From: Peribacillus frigoritolerans
GTDB taxonomy: Bacteria > Bacillota > Bacilli > Bacillales > DSM-1321
Direction of reading: 5' to 3'
DNA: 64,000 nt
NCBI RefSeq assembly: GCF_030676415.1
Contig: NZ_JAUUTW010000017.1
Span: 1 to 64,000 of the forward strand
Every line of letters begins with the position of its first letter. Position 1 is the stretch's first letter. The notes beneath the pieces were generated by a model. That model was not told the DNA's origin, ran no database searches, and saw only the letters and a program-made list of their open reading frames with translations. The position numbers and the translations under genes are program-made. Positions 28,206 through 36,920 of this stretch are shown here, in pieces.

Positions 28206-28571
28206 TTACTGTTTCATCTGATTTATTTCCTGAATGGATTCCTGGACGAGGGTTACAGCCTGACTCATGGTGGCTCCTCCGCCAAATGCTGCGGTCACAC
28301 CAATGGCTTCAAGAATTTCTTGTTCGGAACAGCCTTGATCAAGACATCCTTTTGTATGGTAGATAATACAGTATTCATCTTGTGAATATAAGCTTATTCC
28401 TAGTGCGATAAGCTGTTTTTCTTTCTTGGATAATTGACCTTCTTTAAAGCACTCTTCCGTAAACGAATTGAATTTCTCTGCGAGATCAGGCATTTTATGT
28501 GTAAAGGCACCGATTCCAGCTTTATAATCACGAAGAGCATTTTCAGTAGAATTGTTAGCTTCAAATTCCAT
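28206..28571 (-). CDS. Carboxymuconolactone decarboxylase / AhpD-like family protein
   Basis: 121 aa, all-helical CMD fold: [42 protein letters not shown] and [15 protein letters not shown]. The AhpD-type motif E-x-x-x-C-x-x-C-x-x-x-H is only partly kept: the segment DEYCIIYH has one Cys and the His, with a further Cys in KGC. A peroxide or redox role is therefore uncertain. Monocistronic, convergent with the coat gene. Confidence 0.8.
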   Translation of the reverse strand: MEFEANNSTENALRDYKAGIGAFTHKMPDLAEKFNSFTEECFKEGQLSKKEKQLIALGISLYSQDEYCIIYHTKGCLDQGCSEQEILEAIGVTAAFGGGATMSQAVTLVQESIQEINQMKQ

Positions 28572-28683
28572 TTTCCATTCAGCTCCATCCTAAATTTTTT
28601 CATCAAAAATTAGTATGAGCTAAATGTTGGTCGATTAAACAGAAACATAGGAGTTTACCGAAATAATCATGGAACCGGCCTCC

Positions 28684-29472
28684 CTACAAGGCAAGTGATC
28701 CCTTAGGCCGGGTGGCTTTGAACCATTGATAGCAAAGGATGCAGATAAGTGCAACGTCAATGGCATCACCGGCATAGTACATTAACATTCCGCCATTTTC
28801 CGCTTGTGCCTTGGTGACCCCGCTTGGAGGATGGGCAAAAATATATTTAGAAAGGATATCATGGCCGGCCAGTGAAATTGTAAATACGATAGCTCGAAAC
28901 ATGAAGCTGAACCTGTGGGGCGCAGGGTCCATATAAATCATAGACGCAGTGAATAGATAGCCCGCTAAGAACACGTGAAAATGCACCAATGCATGTAGAA
29001 GGGCATTATGATGCATCACCCCATATACCCCAGTCGTATAAAGTATCCAAAGCCCCCCAATATTAAGCGCGGAGGCAGTGATTGGATTGCTTAAAATGCT
29101 CAGCGGCCAACTTTTCAACACCTGTGAAAGGCGTCTTGCAGATTGCACATCAAGTGTTCGCAGTGCAAGAGTAATAGGCGCAGCAAGAACGAGTAGGATG
29201 GGTGCAATCATTCCAAGCAGTAAATGACCTACCATATGCGCCGTGAAGTCCATATGCGCGCGATTGGCTATGGGGCCAATAATTGCAGAGGCTGTACAGA
29301 CGGTGCCAAGAATCCAAAAGAACGTACGGTATAAGGGCCATTTTTTATAGCGGCGGCTCGAAATTACGACAGCTGCAATATAAATCATTATAACAAGCGC
29401 GAATAAAATCAATAAAATCGGTTCAAAACCAGTCCCATTATCATGAATATGTCCATGGCCATTACTGTGCAT
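28684..29472 (-). CDS. CtaG-like (caa3-type) cytochrome c oxidase assembly membrane protein
   Basis: 262 aa with about six to seven helices. After a His-rich start come conserved His positions in helices: TAHMVGHLLLGMIAPILLVLA, HNALLHALVHFHVFLAGYLF and MIYMDPAPHRFSFMFR, the pattern of the Caa3_CtaG family that helps build caa3 oxidase. Its start overlaps the end of the DUF2243 gene by 11 nt, so the two are coupled. It is away from any cta operon, so it may be a paralogue. Confidence 0.82.
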   Translation of the reverse strand: MHSNGHGHIHDNGTGFEPILLILFALVIMIYIAAVVISSRRYKKWPLYRTFFWILGTVCTASAIIGPIANRAHMDFTAHMVGHLLLGMIAPILLVLAAPITLALRTLDVQSARRLSQVLKSWPLSILSNPITASALNIGGLWILYTTGVYGVMHHNALLHALVHFHVFLAGYLFTASMIYMDPAPHRFSFMFRAIVFTISLAGHDILSKYIFAHPPSGVTKAQAENGGMLMYYAGDAIDVALICILCYQWFKATRPKGSLAL

Positions 29473-29980
29473 TGCGGCCGTCTTCTTTCATTTTAAGTAA
29501 GCTGCGCCTTGTTTGAATGACGAGGGTAATGCCGATCAAAATCATGATTGTGGCTGCAATGTTCCAAATCAAGTCGTATGGGAGAATATCGACATTGTAA
29601 CGGATTTGATGGAGACGCATGAGCTTGTGCTGGATGATCCCATCATATAACTGAAAGGAACCTGCCCCGAGCAAAACTCCTCCTATCCACCTTTTCAGCC
29701 ATAATCCCTTTCGACGGCGAAGGTCAGCGAACATGAACAAAGACCCGACCGTTGCGAACCAGCTTAGTGCATGAAATAAACCATCCGAGACAAGCCCAAT
29801 ATTGGATGTGGACTTGTCATAGAAATGGTGCCAATGTAAAAGTTGATGAAAGATGGCCTCATCGATGAATGCCACCAGTCCGATCCCGAATAGAAAACCG
29901 GACCATAGATTACGAGCGGAATAAGTATAACGTAATTCTGAAATGGATTGATCTTTTTGATTTCGGGGCTTGAAATCCAT
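29462..29980 (-). CDS. DUF2243 membrane protein
   Basis: 172 aa with four helices. It has the DUF2243 hallmark GFLFGIGLVAFIDEAIFHQL followed by LHWHHFYD, then GLFHALSWFATVGSLFMFAD and QLYDGIIQHKLMRLHQIRY. The many His residues at membrane edges suggest metal or haem contact, but the function is unknown. GGAGGATG precedes the ATG. DUF2243 genes commonly sit beside CtaG-like genes, as here. Confidence 0.85.
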   Translation of the reverse strand: MDFKPRNQKDQSISELRYTYSARNLWSGFLFGIGLVAFIDEAIFHQLLHWHHFYDKSTSNIGLVSDGLFHALSWFATVGSLFMFADLRRRKGLWLKRWIGGVLLGAGSFQLYDGIIQHKLMRLHQIRYNVDILPYDLIWNIAATIMILIGITLVIQTRRSLLKMKEDGRNAQ

Positions 29981-30196
29981 TTTCCATCCTCCTTTTAGGT
30001 TTCTTTGATATGGGTCATTTTCCTATATATGGTTCTTTCTACTTTACCCTGTATTGTAAAGTTATAGACAGGTAAATGGACCTTTTTATAAATCTTATTT
30101 ATAGAGGGATTCATAGCCCTAAGATAATCCTTGGCTTTTAAGTTGATTGATCATTTTTAACCGCATGTAAATTTTTTCTAATTATTGTGGGTTCAT

Positions 30197-30221
30197 GTTT
30201 CAAGCATGGACAGGCGGGTAA
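30197..30221 (+). promoter_or_regulatory. Sigma-B-like promoter of the manganese catalase gene
   Basis: GTTTCA (30197-30202), 13 nt, then GGGTAA (30216-30221), close to the sigma-B consensus GTTTAA-N12-14-GGGTAT. It lies about 50 nt upstream of the start. The B. subtilis homologue ydbD belongs to the general stress regulon. Confidence 0.72.
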
Positions 30222-30273
30222 TAAAAAACCGTGGATCATATAAAAACAACCTATAATAAAAGGAGGAGTTAAT

Positions 30274-31119
30274 ATGTTTCGTCATCAAAAAGAATTGCAA
30301 TTTGAAGTTAAGGTAGATCGACCAGATCCGATGCTTGCCCGTCAAATTCAGGAAGTGTTAGGTGGACAGTTTGGAGAAATGACTGTCATGATGCAATATC
30401 TTTTTCAGGGTTTTAACTGCCGTGGAGAAGAAAAATACAAAGATATGCTGATGGATATTGGAACAGAGGAAATTGGACATGTAGAGATGCTTTGTTCGCT
30501 CATTAGTCAATTGCTTGATGGCGCTTCTCCGGAAGATCAGGCAGAAGCCGCAAAAGATCCTGCTACAGCAGCGATCATGGGTGGAATTAATCCCCAGCAT
30601 TTGCTCGTAAGCGGTCTTGGCGGACTGCCAACCAACTCCAATGGGGTGCCTTGGAACGGATCTTATATTGTAGCGAGCGGAAATCTATTAGCGGACATGC
30701 GATCGAATCTGCATGCTGAAAGCCAAGGACGCCTTCAAGTGGCCCGTTTATATCATATGACCAAAGATGAAGGGGTACGTGCTACCTTCCGTAAAATGTT
30801 AGCCCGTGATCGTTACCATCAATATCAATGGATGGCGGCCATTGCAGAACTTGAAGAAAAAAATGGCGTTGTCGTTCCCGCGTCATTCCCACCGGAAGCG
30901 GAAATGGAATCCCAACCGGAAGCGTATGAATTCTGGAACTTATCAGAAGGTAATGAATCGGCAGACGGCCTGTGGGCAACAGGAAGCGCCCCGGATGGTA
31001 CAGGAGATTTTGTTTATGTAGCTGAACCAGTTGCAAAAGGGCAGATTCCTAAACCTAAGGTACCGGCAGCACAATTGCATCATGACCTGGATAGAAGTCA
31101 ATCGCTTAATAAAAGGTAA
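30274..31119 (+). CDS. ydbD: Manganese catalase
   Basis: Non-haem dimanganese catalase that breaks down hydrogen peroxide. The ferritin-like core shows the metal ligands E35 (GQFGEMTVMMQYLFQG), E66 and H69 (GTEEIGHVEM), then the second pair in NLHAESQGRLQVARLY (Glu) and ARDRYHQYQ (His). Length 281 aa. The C-terminal tail from about 205 is Pro/Glu-rich, as in YdbD rather than the shorter coat protein CotJC. AAAAGGAGGAG precedes the ATG. Confidence 0.9.
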   Translation: MFRHQKELQFEVKVDRPDPMLARQIQEVLGGQFGEMTVMMQYLFQGFNCRGEEKYKDMLMDIGTEEIGHVEMLCSLISQLLDGASPEDQAEAAKDPATAAIMGGINPQHLLVSGLGGLPTNSNGVPWNGSYIVASGNLLADMRSNLHAESQGRLQVARLYHMTKDEGVRATFRKMLARDRYHQYQWMAAIAELEEKNGVVVPASFPPEAEMESQPEAYEFWNLSEGNESADGLWATGSAPDGTGDFVYVAEPVAKGQIPKPKVPAAQLHHDLDRSQSLNKR

Positions 31120-31132
31120 TTGAAACTCTTCA

Positions 31133-31174
31133 AAAAAGATCGATGGACCCGAAAGGGACATCGGCTTTTTTTAT
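31133..31174 (+). terminator. Terminator after manganese catalase
   Basis: AAGATCGATG...CATCGGCTT stem, with CCGAAAGG closing the inner loop, followed by seven T. Confidence 0.78.
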
Positions 31175-31297
31175 TCTATCATGTTTACCAAAACCTAATT
31201 ATTTGCTTGTGAATATTTTTTGGAGTAGCATAGTTTCCATCTTCAAGACAAACCATTTTAGAGGATGGTCACTAATTTAATTGTAAGGAGTGGACAA

Positions 31298-32278
31298 ATG
31301 AAAGCAGTAGTGGTTAAAGAACCGGGTGGTGCAGAACAATTACTTTTTAAAGGTTTTTTAAAGCCCATGCCCGGAAAAGGGGAAATATTAATTAAGGTGA
31401 AAGCCTCTGCGATAAATAGAACGGATATTGTTTCAAGAGAAGGGAAATCCGGTTATATGGCCAATCCAATATTGGGGATTGAAGTTTCTGGGGAAGTGGT
31501 GGATACAGGGGAAGGGGCAAATATACAATTAGGGACAAGGGTGATGGGCCTTGTAAACGGCGGCGGTTATGCTCAATATGCCTTGATGCCGGCTGATCGA
31601 GCAATGAAGATCCCTGATAACCTGTCATTTGAAGAAGCGGCAGCGATTCCTGAGGTATTCTTGACTGCGTACCAAACCTTGTTTTGGTTAGGAGAATTGA
31701 CGGATCAAGATACGGTATTGATTCATGCTGGCGGAAGCGGTGTAGGCACAGCAGCTATACAACTGGCAAAAAAACTGACAAAAGCGAAGATCATCACTAC
31801 AGCCGGCTCAAAGGAAAAATTGGATACCTGTCACTCACTAGGAGCGGATATCTGTATCAACTATAAAGAACAATCTTTTGATGAAGAAGTGCTGAAGGCT
31901 ACAAATAATCAAGGAGTGGATGTTATCCTGGATTTCATCGGTGCTTCTTACTGGGAGAAAAACCTTAAAAGCATAAAAACCGATGGACGATGGGTACTGA
32001 TAGGCATTCTAGGCGGAACTGTAGTCGAGAAGGTGAACTTGATGGAACTTCTCTTAAAAAGAGTTCAATTAAAAGGTACTCTATTAACTCCTCGGAGTGA
32101 TGAATATAAAAAAGAGTTAACGGAAGAATTCGTTAAAAGGGCCATGCCGTTGTTCCTCCAAAATGAAATCAAGGCAATCGTGGATCATGTCTTCGCTTTT
32201 GAAGAGGTACAAAAGGCGCATGAACATATGGAAGCCAATAAGAATTTAGGTAAAATCATCTTACAGGTAAATGAATGA
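31298..32278 (+). CDS. NAD(P)H-quinone oxidoreductase (zinc-free MDR, TP53I3/QOR-like)
   Basis: 326 aa from ATG 31298, 6 nt after AAGGAGTG; the frame is open 33 nt further but without a site. It lacks the zinc Cys set of alcohol dehydrogenases. It has the QOR pattern KASAINRTDIVSREGK, the nucleotide-binding VLIHAGGSGVGTAAIQLAKK and DVILDFIGASYWEKNL. It reduces quinones with NADPH. Monocistronic. Confidence 0.87.
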   Translation: MKAVVVKEPGGAEQLLFKGFLKPMPGKGEILIKVKASAINRTDIVSREGKSGYMANPILGIEVSGEVVDTGEGANIQLGTRVMGLVNGGGYAQYALMPADRAMKIPDNLSFEEAAAIPEVFLTAYQTLFWLGELTDQDTVLIHAGGSGVGTAAIQLAKKLTKAKIITTAGSKEKLDTCHSLGADICINYKEQSFDEEVLKATNNQGVDVILDFIGASYWEKNLKSIKTDGRWVLIGILGGTVVEKVNLMELLLKRVQLKGTLLTPRSDEYKKELTEEFVKRAMPLFLQNEIKAIVDHVFAFEEVQKAHEHMEANKNLGKIILQVNE

Positions 32279-32311
32279 TTAAAGGAAACTGGTTCGAAGC
32301 ATGAATGGAGG

Positions 32312-32351
32312 AGGTTGCCCAGGATTAAGACACGATTGGGCGACCTCTTTT
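32312..32351 (+). terminator. Terminator after the quinone oxidoreductase gene
   Basis: AGGTTGCCCA/TGGGCGACCT stem with a 15-nt loop and a CTTTTC tail. Confidence 0.75.
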
Positions 32352-32477
32352 CATGTGATAAGGAAAAGGTGGAGCTAATGGCAGATTGATTGAAGAATGA
32401 AATACGGACAAAGTATAATGAATATATAAAAAGTCAAGATACTCTTCGTCGGTATCTGTCTAAAGGGGGGAATCTTA

Positions 32478-33260
32478 ATGAATGAACTGAATGCATTATT
32501 CAGGAAAAGAATAGGGCTCCAGGAAGATGTGAATCTGACATTTGAGAAATTAGATGAAATTCTGGATAAGACATCGAAAACCATTCCTTTTGAAAACTTA
32601 TCAATCATGGCATCCCATCTGAGTGATATCAATAAAGAGAATATCATGAACAAAGTCCTCGTGAGGAATGAGGGTGGATTATGCTATGAATTGAATGCAG
32701 CCCTTTATTTTTTCCTGATGGAAAATGACTTTGATGTATTCTTGGTTCGGGGTGTCATCTATAATCAGGGGTGGATGACCATAGGAAGGACCCATGTCAC
32801 GATTCTATTGAACCATGAGGGCCAAACCTTTTTGATCGATACGGGTTTTGGCGGGAATCTGCCTTTAAAACCAGTTCCGTTGAATGGAGAAACGGTCGTT
32901 TCCCAAAATGGTGAATTCAGGATAAAGAAAGAAAGTACCGACCATGGAGATCATATCCTTGAATTAAAACTGAAACATAAAGATCGCGATTGGAGAATAG
33001 GGTATGCTTTCGATTCTTCAAAACCCGTAGGAAATGTAGCGGAACTTAATGAGGTCCAAACGATCATCAGGGAAAATCCGCAATCTCCATTTAATAAGCA
33101 TCCATTAATCACCCGTTTGACAAACAGCGGGAACATCACTTTAACTGATACATCCTTTACACAGTGGGAAGATGGGAAAGTGACGAAAGAAGAAATAGAT
33201 GGAACACGATTTAAAGAGTTAATGAAACAGCACTTCGATAGATATGGAAAAAAGGTCTGA
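32478..33260 (+). CDS. nat: Arylamine N-acetyltransferase
   Basis: Transfers acetyl from acetyl-CoA to arylamines and hydrazines. The cysteine-protease-like triad is complete: C69 in RNEGGLCYELN, H106 in GRTHVTIL and D121 in FLIDTGFGG. Length 260 aa is normal. The N-terminal helical bundle includes KTIPFENLSI, the usual P-F-E-N block. AAAGGGGGGAA precedes the ATG. Monocistronic. Confidence 0.94.
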   Translation: MNELNALFRKRIGLQEDVNLTFEKLDEILDKTSKTIPFENLSIMASHLSDINKENIMNKVLVRNEGGLCYELNAALYFFLMENDFDVFLVRGVIYNQGWMTIGRTHVTILLNHEGQTFLIDTGFGGNLPLKPVPLNGETVVSQNGEFRIKKESTDHGDHILELKLKHKDRDWRIGYAFDSSKPVGNVAELNEVQTIIRENPQSPFNKHPLITRLTNSGNITLTDTSFTQWEDGKVTKEEIDGTRFKELMKQHFDRYGKKV

Positions 33261-33281
33261 ATATCAAAGGCGTCCATACCG

Positions 33282-33309
33282 AAAGACTGTCCATTCGACA
33301 GTCTTTTTA
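33282..33309 (+). terminator. Terminator after nat
   Basis: AAAGACTGTC/GACAGTCTTT with a 5-nt loop and T tail. Confidence 0.9.
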
Positions 33310-33651
33310 TGAATAGTATGTTCATTCCATGGGCCGTCATTGATGTGCAAGACTATCTAACTTTGCTGAAAGCAGGACAATTGTCATTCCTTGTCGAATG
33401 AAGTAGTTGAGTAGAGGCTGATGAAAATGAGTAAGTAAAATATAAATTTTATTATGTGAATGGTGAGAAGAAGAGGTAGAGACGAATGAACAATATTCTG
33501 ATGAAGCGAATAGTATCATGAAATTGCAATTAACTCAAAATGCGACGTGGCTGCAAGCCGGGGCAAACATATCAATTTGGCTAATGTAATCAGAATATAC
33601 AGGAGAAAAAGGTTCATAAATCGGAGTCGAAAAAGTTCAGACCTAATAAGT

Positions 33652-33967
33652 AAAACATCCATTATAAATGTTCAGTTTTTCGACAAAAGGGGGTTCGGAA
33701 TGTTTCATCCCGAACCATTATTAAGACTAGTTTATAATTTATGTTTTATGAAATTCTCTTTGAATTGATGAAATTTGCGACACTCCTGCCGAATAACTGG
33801 CTAGCCGAGACCCCGCAGGCGCTTGCTTTGATGCGGCTTGGCAGACAGTCGGCGGAAAGGGAGCGGATTTCTGAAAACAATTTAAGCGTTATTAAAGAAA
33901 AACTGTAGGGAAAACTCGTTTTCTTCGAATTTGTCTACAGTCTGAAACATCCGATCTGGATGTTTTT
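33652..33967 (+). repeat. Intergenic repeat, copy A
   Basis: Parts in order: a weak outer hairpin AACAT...ATGTT; TTCAGTTTTTCGACAAAA; hairpin GGTTCGG/CCGAACC (33691-33718); a GC-rich block at 33769-33876 with ACTCCTGCCGAA and GGCGGAAAGGGAGCG; the long hairpin CTGTAG...CTACAG (33902-33941); TCTGAA; and a terminator AACATCC/GGATGTT with TTTTT. Copies B, C and D share parts of this plan. Confidence 0.8.
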
Positions 33968-34010
33968 ACTATTTATTCAATAGATTAGAATTCAGTGGGG
34001 TGAGAAGGAT

Positions 34011-34628
34011 ATGGAGAGGAAGAATCGATTGGTTTTTACTAGATCGAATGCTGCTGCTAAACGAAAATTCGATGAAGCAATCACCATTTTGGAATATAGC
34101 GTAATGCTCGTTGAATTCTTTGGATTAGAAGAGTTCAACAATATAATTGCCGGACAGTTAAGGCTGATTCTATGTGAAACGAAAAATACGCGCATAAAGC
34201 GGGAAAAGGTCACGATTGACCAATCCTTAATAAAGAAAATCAATCCTAACCCGAAATTGTATCCCATTAAAGACCCCATTCAAATGAGCAATGTTCATAT
34301 TACGGAAGACCTCTTCGATTATACTAAACAGAGGATTGAGCTAAAGCTTTGGAGAAATCAAATTATTTATAAAACCGATATCGAAGGAGAAATCCAGGAA
34401 ATTAAAATCATTGATTTTATTAAGGAAACAGCTAATAAGATTGGCGGTACACAAGCTGAATCAAGTTTTCCTAATAAGTCCAATATTTCGGATGGACATA
34501 CCAAAATCATGTTAAGAGGTATAGCGAAAGGGTTATTCAAATCCATAGGCAGGGATTATAAAAAACATGCCTCCATGAACCTTTCACATATCATGCAAAA
34601 AATCGAACAATCAACTTTGGGAGACTAG
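34011..34628 (+). CDS. Hypothetical protein, 205 aa
   Basis: Not recognised. It is basic, soluble and helical at the start (RSNAAAKRKFDEAITILEYS, FGLEEFNNIIAGQLRLIL), then more strand-rich. No signal peptide or membrane helix. GAGAAGGAT gives a close, moderate ribosome-binding site. It lies between repeat copy A and its own terminator. The late segment KIMLRGIAKGLFKSIGRDYK is basic and may bind nucleic acid, but that is only a composition-based guess. Confidence 0.65.
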   Translation: MERKNRLVFTRSNAAAKRKFDEAITILEYSVMLVEFFGLEEFNNIIAGQLRLILCETKNTRIKREKVTIDQSLIKKINPNPKLYPIKDPIQMSNVHITEDLFDYTKQRIELKLWRNQIIYKTDIEGEIQEIKIIDFIKETANKIGGTQAESSFPNKSNISDGHTKIMLRGIAKGLFKSIGRDYKKHASMNLSHIMQKIEQSTLGD

Positions 34629-34631
34629 ACA

Positions 34632-34669
34632 CAAGAAGGACTTTTGACCAAGTCCTTCTTGCTTGATTT
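34632..34669 (+). terminator. Terminator after the 205-aa hypothetical gene
   Basis: CAAGAAGGACTT/AAGTCCTTCTTG, a 12-bp perfect stem, with a CTTGATTT tail. Confidence 0.8.
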
Positions 34670-35019
34670 CCAAGCAAAATCCGGCAGGATTGAAAACCTC
34701 AAATAACCTCTAGCAATAAATCATCTCTTTTTACCTCTGTTAAACCACTCTCGATAGATGCTATTCACTTTTATTATTAGATAATTAAGGTTATTAATAT
34801 AGAAGAATGGGGAATTCCCTGATTACAAATAAACATTGGGGGCCTTATATGTAAATGTAAAGACTTATTAAATTTACACTAAAATGCAGCTATAGACGAT
34901 TGAGATAATTTATAATGATATTCCGAATATTGTTTTACACATTATCGAAAAAATAGACCGAAAATTGCACCTTACGCTACAGATAAATTAACTGAAAATA
35001 AAAAGAAAGAGATGATGAT
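34670..35019. other. AT-rich intergenic region upstream of the SinI-like gene
   Basis: About 350 nt. It contains TATAAT-like sequence near 34920 that may be the promoter, but no matching -35 was found. No other feature. Confidence 0.4.
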
Positions 35020-35163
35020 ATGAAGGATTTTGATGGAAACCTTCCTGACGAATGGCTGGAATTAGTAACATTGGCAATGAAAGCGGATGTTACAAAAGAG
35101 CAATTCAAAAAGTTTCTGCAAGAAAAGTCGAATAGCAATAAAAGCAGCGATTGTGGTGGCTAA
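35020..35163 (+). CDS. SinI-like anti-repressor domain protein, 47 aa
   Basis: The central segment DEWLELVTLAMKADVTKEQF plus KKFLQEK matches the SinI dimerisation domain (B. subtilis SinI: EWVELMVEAKEANISPEEIRKYL), which binds SinR and frees biofilm genes from repression. AGAAAGAGATG precedes the ATG. The protein is little more than the helical-hook domain, with a short tail ending SSDCGG. No sinR-type repressor lies next to it, so its partner must be encoded elsewhere. It could also target a SinR paralogue such as SlrR. Confidence 0.8.
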   Translation: MKDFDGNLPDEWLELVTLAMKADVTKEQFKKFLQEKSNSNKSSDCGG

Positions 35164-35302
35164 ATAGAATTCTGTTCAGCCACAGTTAGGCGATTTACAT
35201 GAAAAATATGAGGCTCCATTTCTTTTGCCACGAGTGTACTCCATATTTTCTGCATATTTAATTGGTATGATGGATGTAATCATAAGGGAGGTTTTATTCA
35301 AT

Positions 35303-35872
35303 ATGAAAAAAAGAACAAAATTGCCTATCATCCTATCATTATTAGCAGCCCTATTTTTAGTCCTTGGCGCATGTTCCAACAGCGATGATAAAAACAATGA
35401 AGTTAAAGAAGAAAAGGAACATAGTGAAATGGACATGAACCATTCTAGCTCGGGTGATGTTCCAGAAGGATTAAAAGCTGCAGAAAATCCAACCTATGAA
35501 GTTGGAAGTCAAGCGATTATCGAATCAGGTCATATGGAAAGCATGAAGGGGGCGGAAGCAACAATAGTGGGTGCATTTGATACGACTGCTTATGCAATTT
35601 CGTATACGCCTACAACTGGCGGAGAAAAAGTGGAAAATCATAAATGGATCATTCACGAAGAAATCAAAGATTCAGGTGAAAAGACGTATGAACCCGGAGC
35701 GGAGGTCACAGTAAATGCCTCTCATATGGAAGGGATGAACGGGACAGTCGCTGAAGTAGAATCTGCTGAAAAAACGACTGTTTATATGGTCGATTTCACA
35801 CCGACTACGGGAGGAGAAAAAGTGAAGAACCATAAATGGGTAACGGAAAGTGAATTATCAGCGTCTGAATGA
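35303..35872 (+). CDS. YdhK-like lipoprotein (DUF1541 repeats)
   Basis: 189 aa from ATG 35303, which follows GGGAGG; an upstream in-frame extension is not coding. Signal peptide with lipobox LGAC (Cys about 24), a His/Met-rich linker (SEMDMNHSSS), then two tandem DUF1541 repeats, each with G-H/S-H-M-E-x-M-x-G and a YTPTTGGEKVENHKW or FTPTTGGEKVKNHKW ending. The Met/His content suggests copper or metal exposure, but the function is not established. Confidence 0.85.
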   Translation: MKKRTKLPIILSLLAALFLVLGACSNSDDKNNEVKEEKEHSEMDMNHSSSGDVPEGLKAAENPTYEVGSQAIIESGHMESMKGAEATIVGAFDTTAYAISYTPTTGGEKVENHKWIIHEEIKDSGEKTYEPGAEVTVNASHMEGMNGTVAEVESAEKTTVYMVDFTPTTGGEKVKNHKWVTESELSASE

Positions 35873-35907
35873 CTTAACATCATGATTTTCAAATCAGAAG
35901 AAGAATA

Positions 35908-36105
35908 AAGGATTGGAATTCCTTCAGTTTGTAACAAAAGTGGGTTCGGAAGGCCTCATCCCGAACCATGATTTTAAAACAAGACTAGACTATCCTTCAT
36001 GTTTTTTAGATTTGTAAAATTTGAAAGTTGCCTCCAGGCACTCTCTTTTCTTCGAGTTTGTCTACAGTCTGAAGGAATGGTAAACAAAGCCATTCCTTTT
36101 TTTAC
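35908..36105 (+). repeat. Intergenic repeat, copy C (short form)
   Basis: Outer hairpin around GGAATTCC; TTCAGTTTGTAACAAAAG; hairpin GGGTTCGG/CCGAACC (35942-35967); a degenerate CTCTC...CGAGTTTGTCTACAG arm (36040-36066); TCTGAA; and terminator AAGGAATGG/CCATTCCTT with TTTTTTT (36072-36105). It lacks the GC-rich middle block. The outer arms ATTCCTTCAG and CTGAAGGAAT are perfect inverted repeats 130 nt apart. Confidence 0.8.
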
Positions 36106-36196
36106 TTTCTTGAAAGATTATTGTTTGCATTGGTTTATAAAAATTTAGCATCTGTTAATATGGCTTTATCAGATATGTAAAAAATGGGGTGCAAGT

Positions 36197-36679
36197 ATGG
36201 TGACTGGATTAACTATTAGACCTTTTATGGAAAATGACTATGAGGCGTTGAGCAACTATTGTTTACCTATAGAACAAGCAATCTATACTTCTTTACCTTT
36301 GAAAGTTATCGAAGACTTCAGGAAGGATAAATATAACCTCCCCATGGTCATTTATTTAGATGAGGATTTGATTGGTTGTTTTGCCTTATATACGGATAAA
36401 GCGGGAAATGAATATACAAGTAATGAGAATGCGATTCTTCTTAAATCATTCTCCTTGGATTTGCGCCATCAAAAAAAGGGGCTAGCTTTTAAGACTTTAA
36501 AAGTGTTGCCTGATATGATCAAACTAAGTCATCCAGATAAAGATGAGATTATTCTAACAGTGCATCATTCGAATGTTCCAGCGATAAATTTATATAAAAA
36601 GGCTGGATTCATTGACAAAGGATACAGATTTAACGGGGAAGAAGGAGAGGAATTTATTTTCCACTTTGCTTTGGATTAA
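36197..36679 (+). CDS. GNAT family N-acetyltransferase
   Basis: 160 aa. Begins LTIRPFMENDYEALSNYCLP, typical of GNAT beta1-alpha1. The acetyl-CoA loop is in SLDLRHQKKGLAFKTL (Q/R-x-x-G-x-A), and the C-terminal part is the usual VPAINLYKKAGFIDKGYR. The acceptor substrate is not known. The upstream site GGGGTG is moderate. Flanked by repeat copies C and B. Confidence 0.87.
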   Translation: MVTGLTIRPFMENDYEALSNYCLPIEQAIYTSLPLKVIEDFRKDKYNLPMVIYLDEDLIGCFALYTDKAGNEYTSNENAILLKSFSLDLRHQKKGLAFKTLKVLPDMIKLSHPDKDEIILTVHHSNVPAINLYKKAGFIDKGYRFNGEEGEEFIFHFALD

Positions 36680-36920
36680 GGGAGCTTTAGATAACTTCCG
36701 GAATATATAGAGGGAAGTGGAACGTGTTTGCAAATGAAACACCTCGTGGGAGTATGATAGAAGAAAAACGGTTTTCCCATGAGACGGTTATCAGAAAAGA
36801 TACTATAGGGATTAAACATTAAAAAAATCTCCCATAGTACCTAGTCCCCGATATGAATGGAATTTAATTAAACTTCCGTATACAGTAACTTAAAAATGAA
36901 AGAGTGGTTAAACGCAAAAT
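36680..36920. other. Intergenic region before repeat copy B
   Basis: About 240 nt after the acetyltransferase gene, with no supportable feature; repeat copy B (36921-37222) fills much of the rest of the gap to 37310. Confidence 0.35.

Larger units (their letters stand above)
33261..34010. other. Long intergenic region holding repeat copy A
   Basis: About 750 nt. It holds the nat terminator (33282-33309), about 340 nt with no recognisable feature, and then intergenic repeat copy A (33652-33967). Confidence 0.5.
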
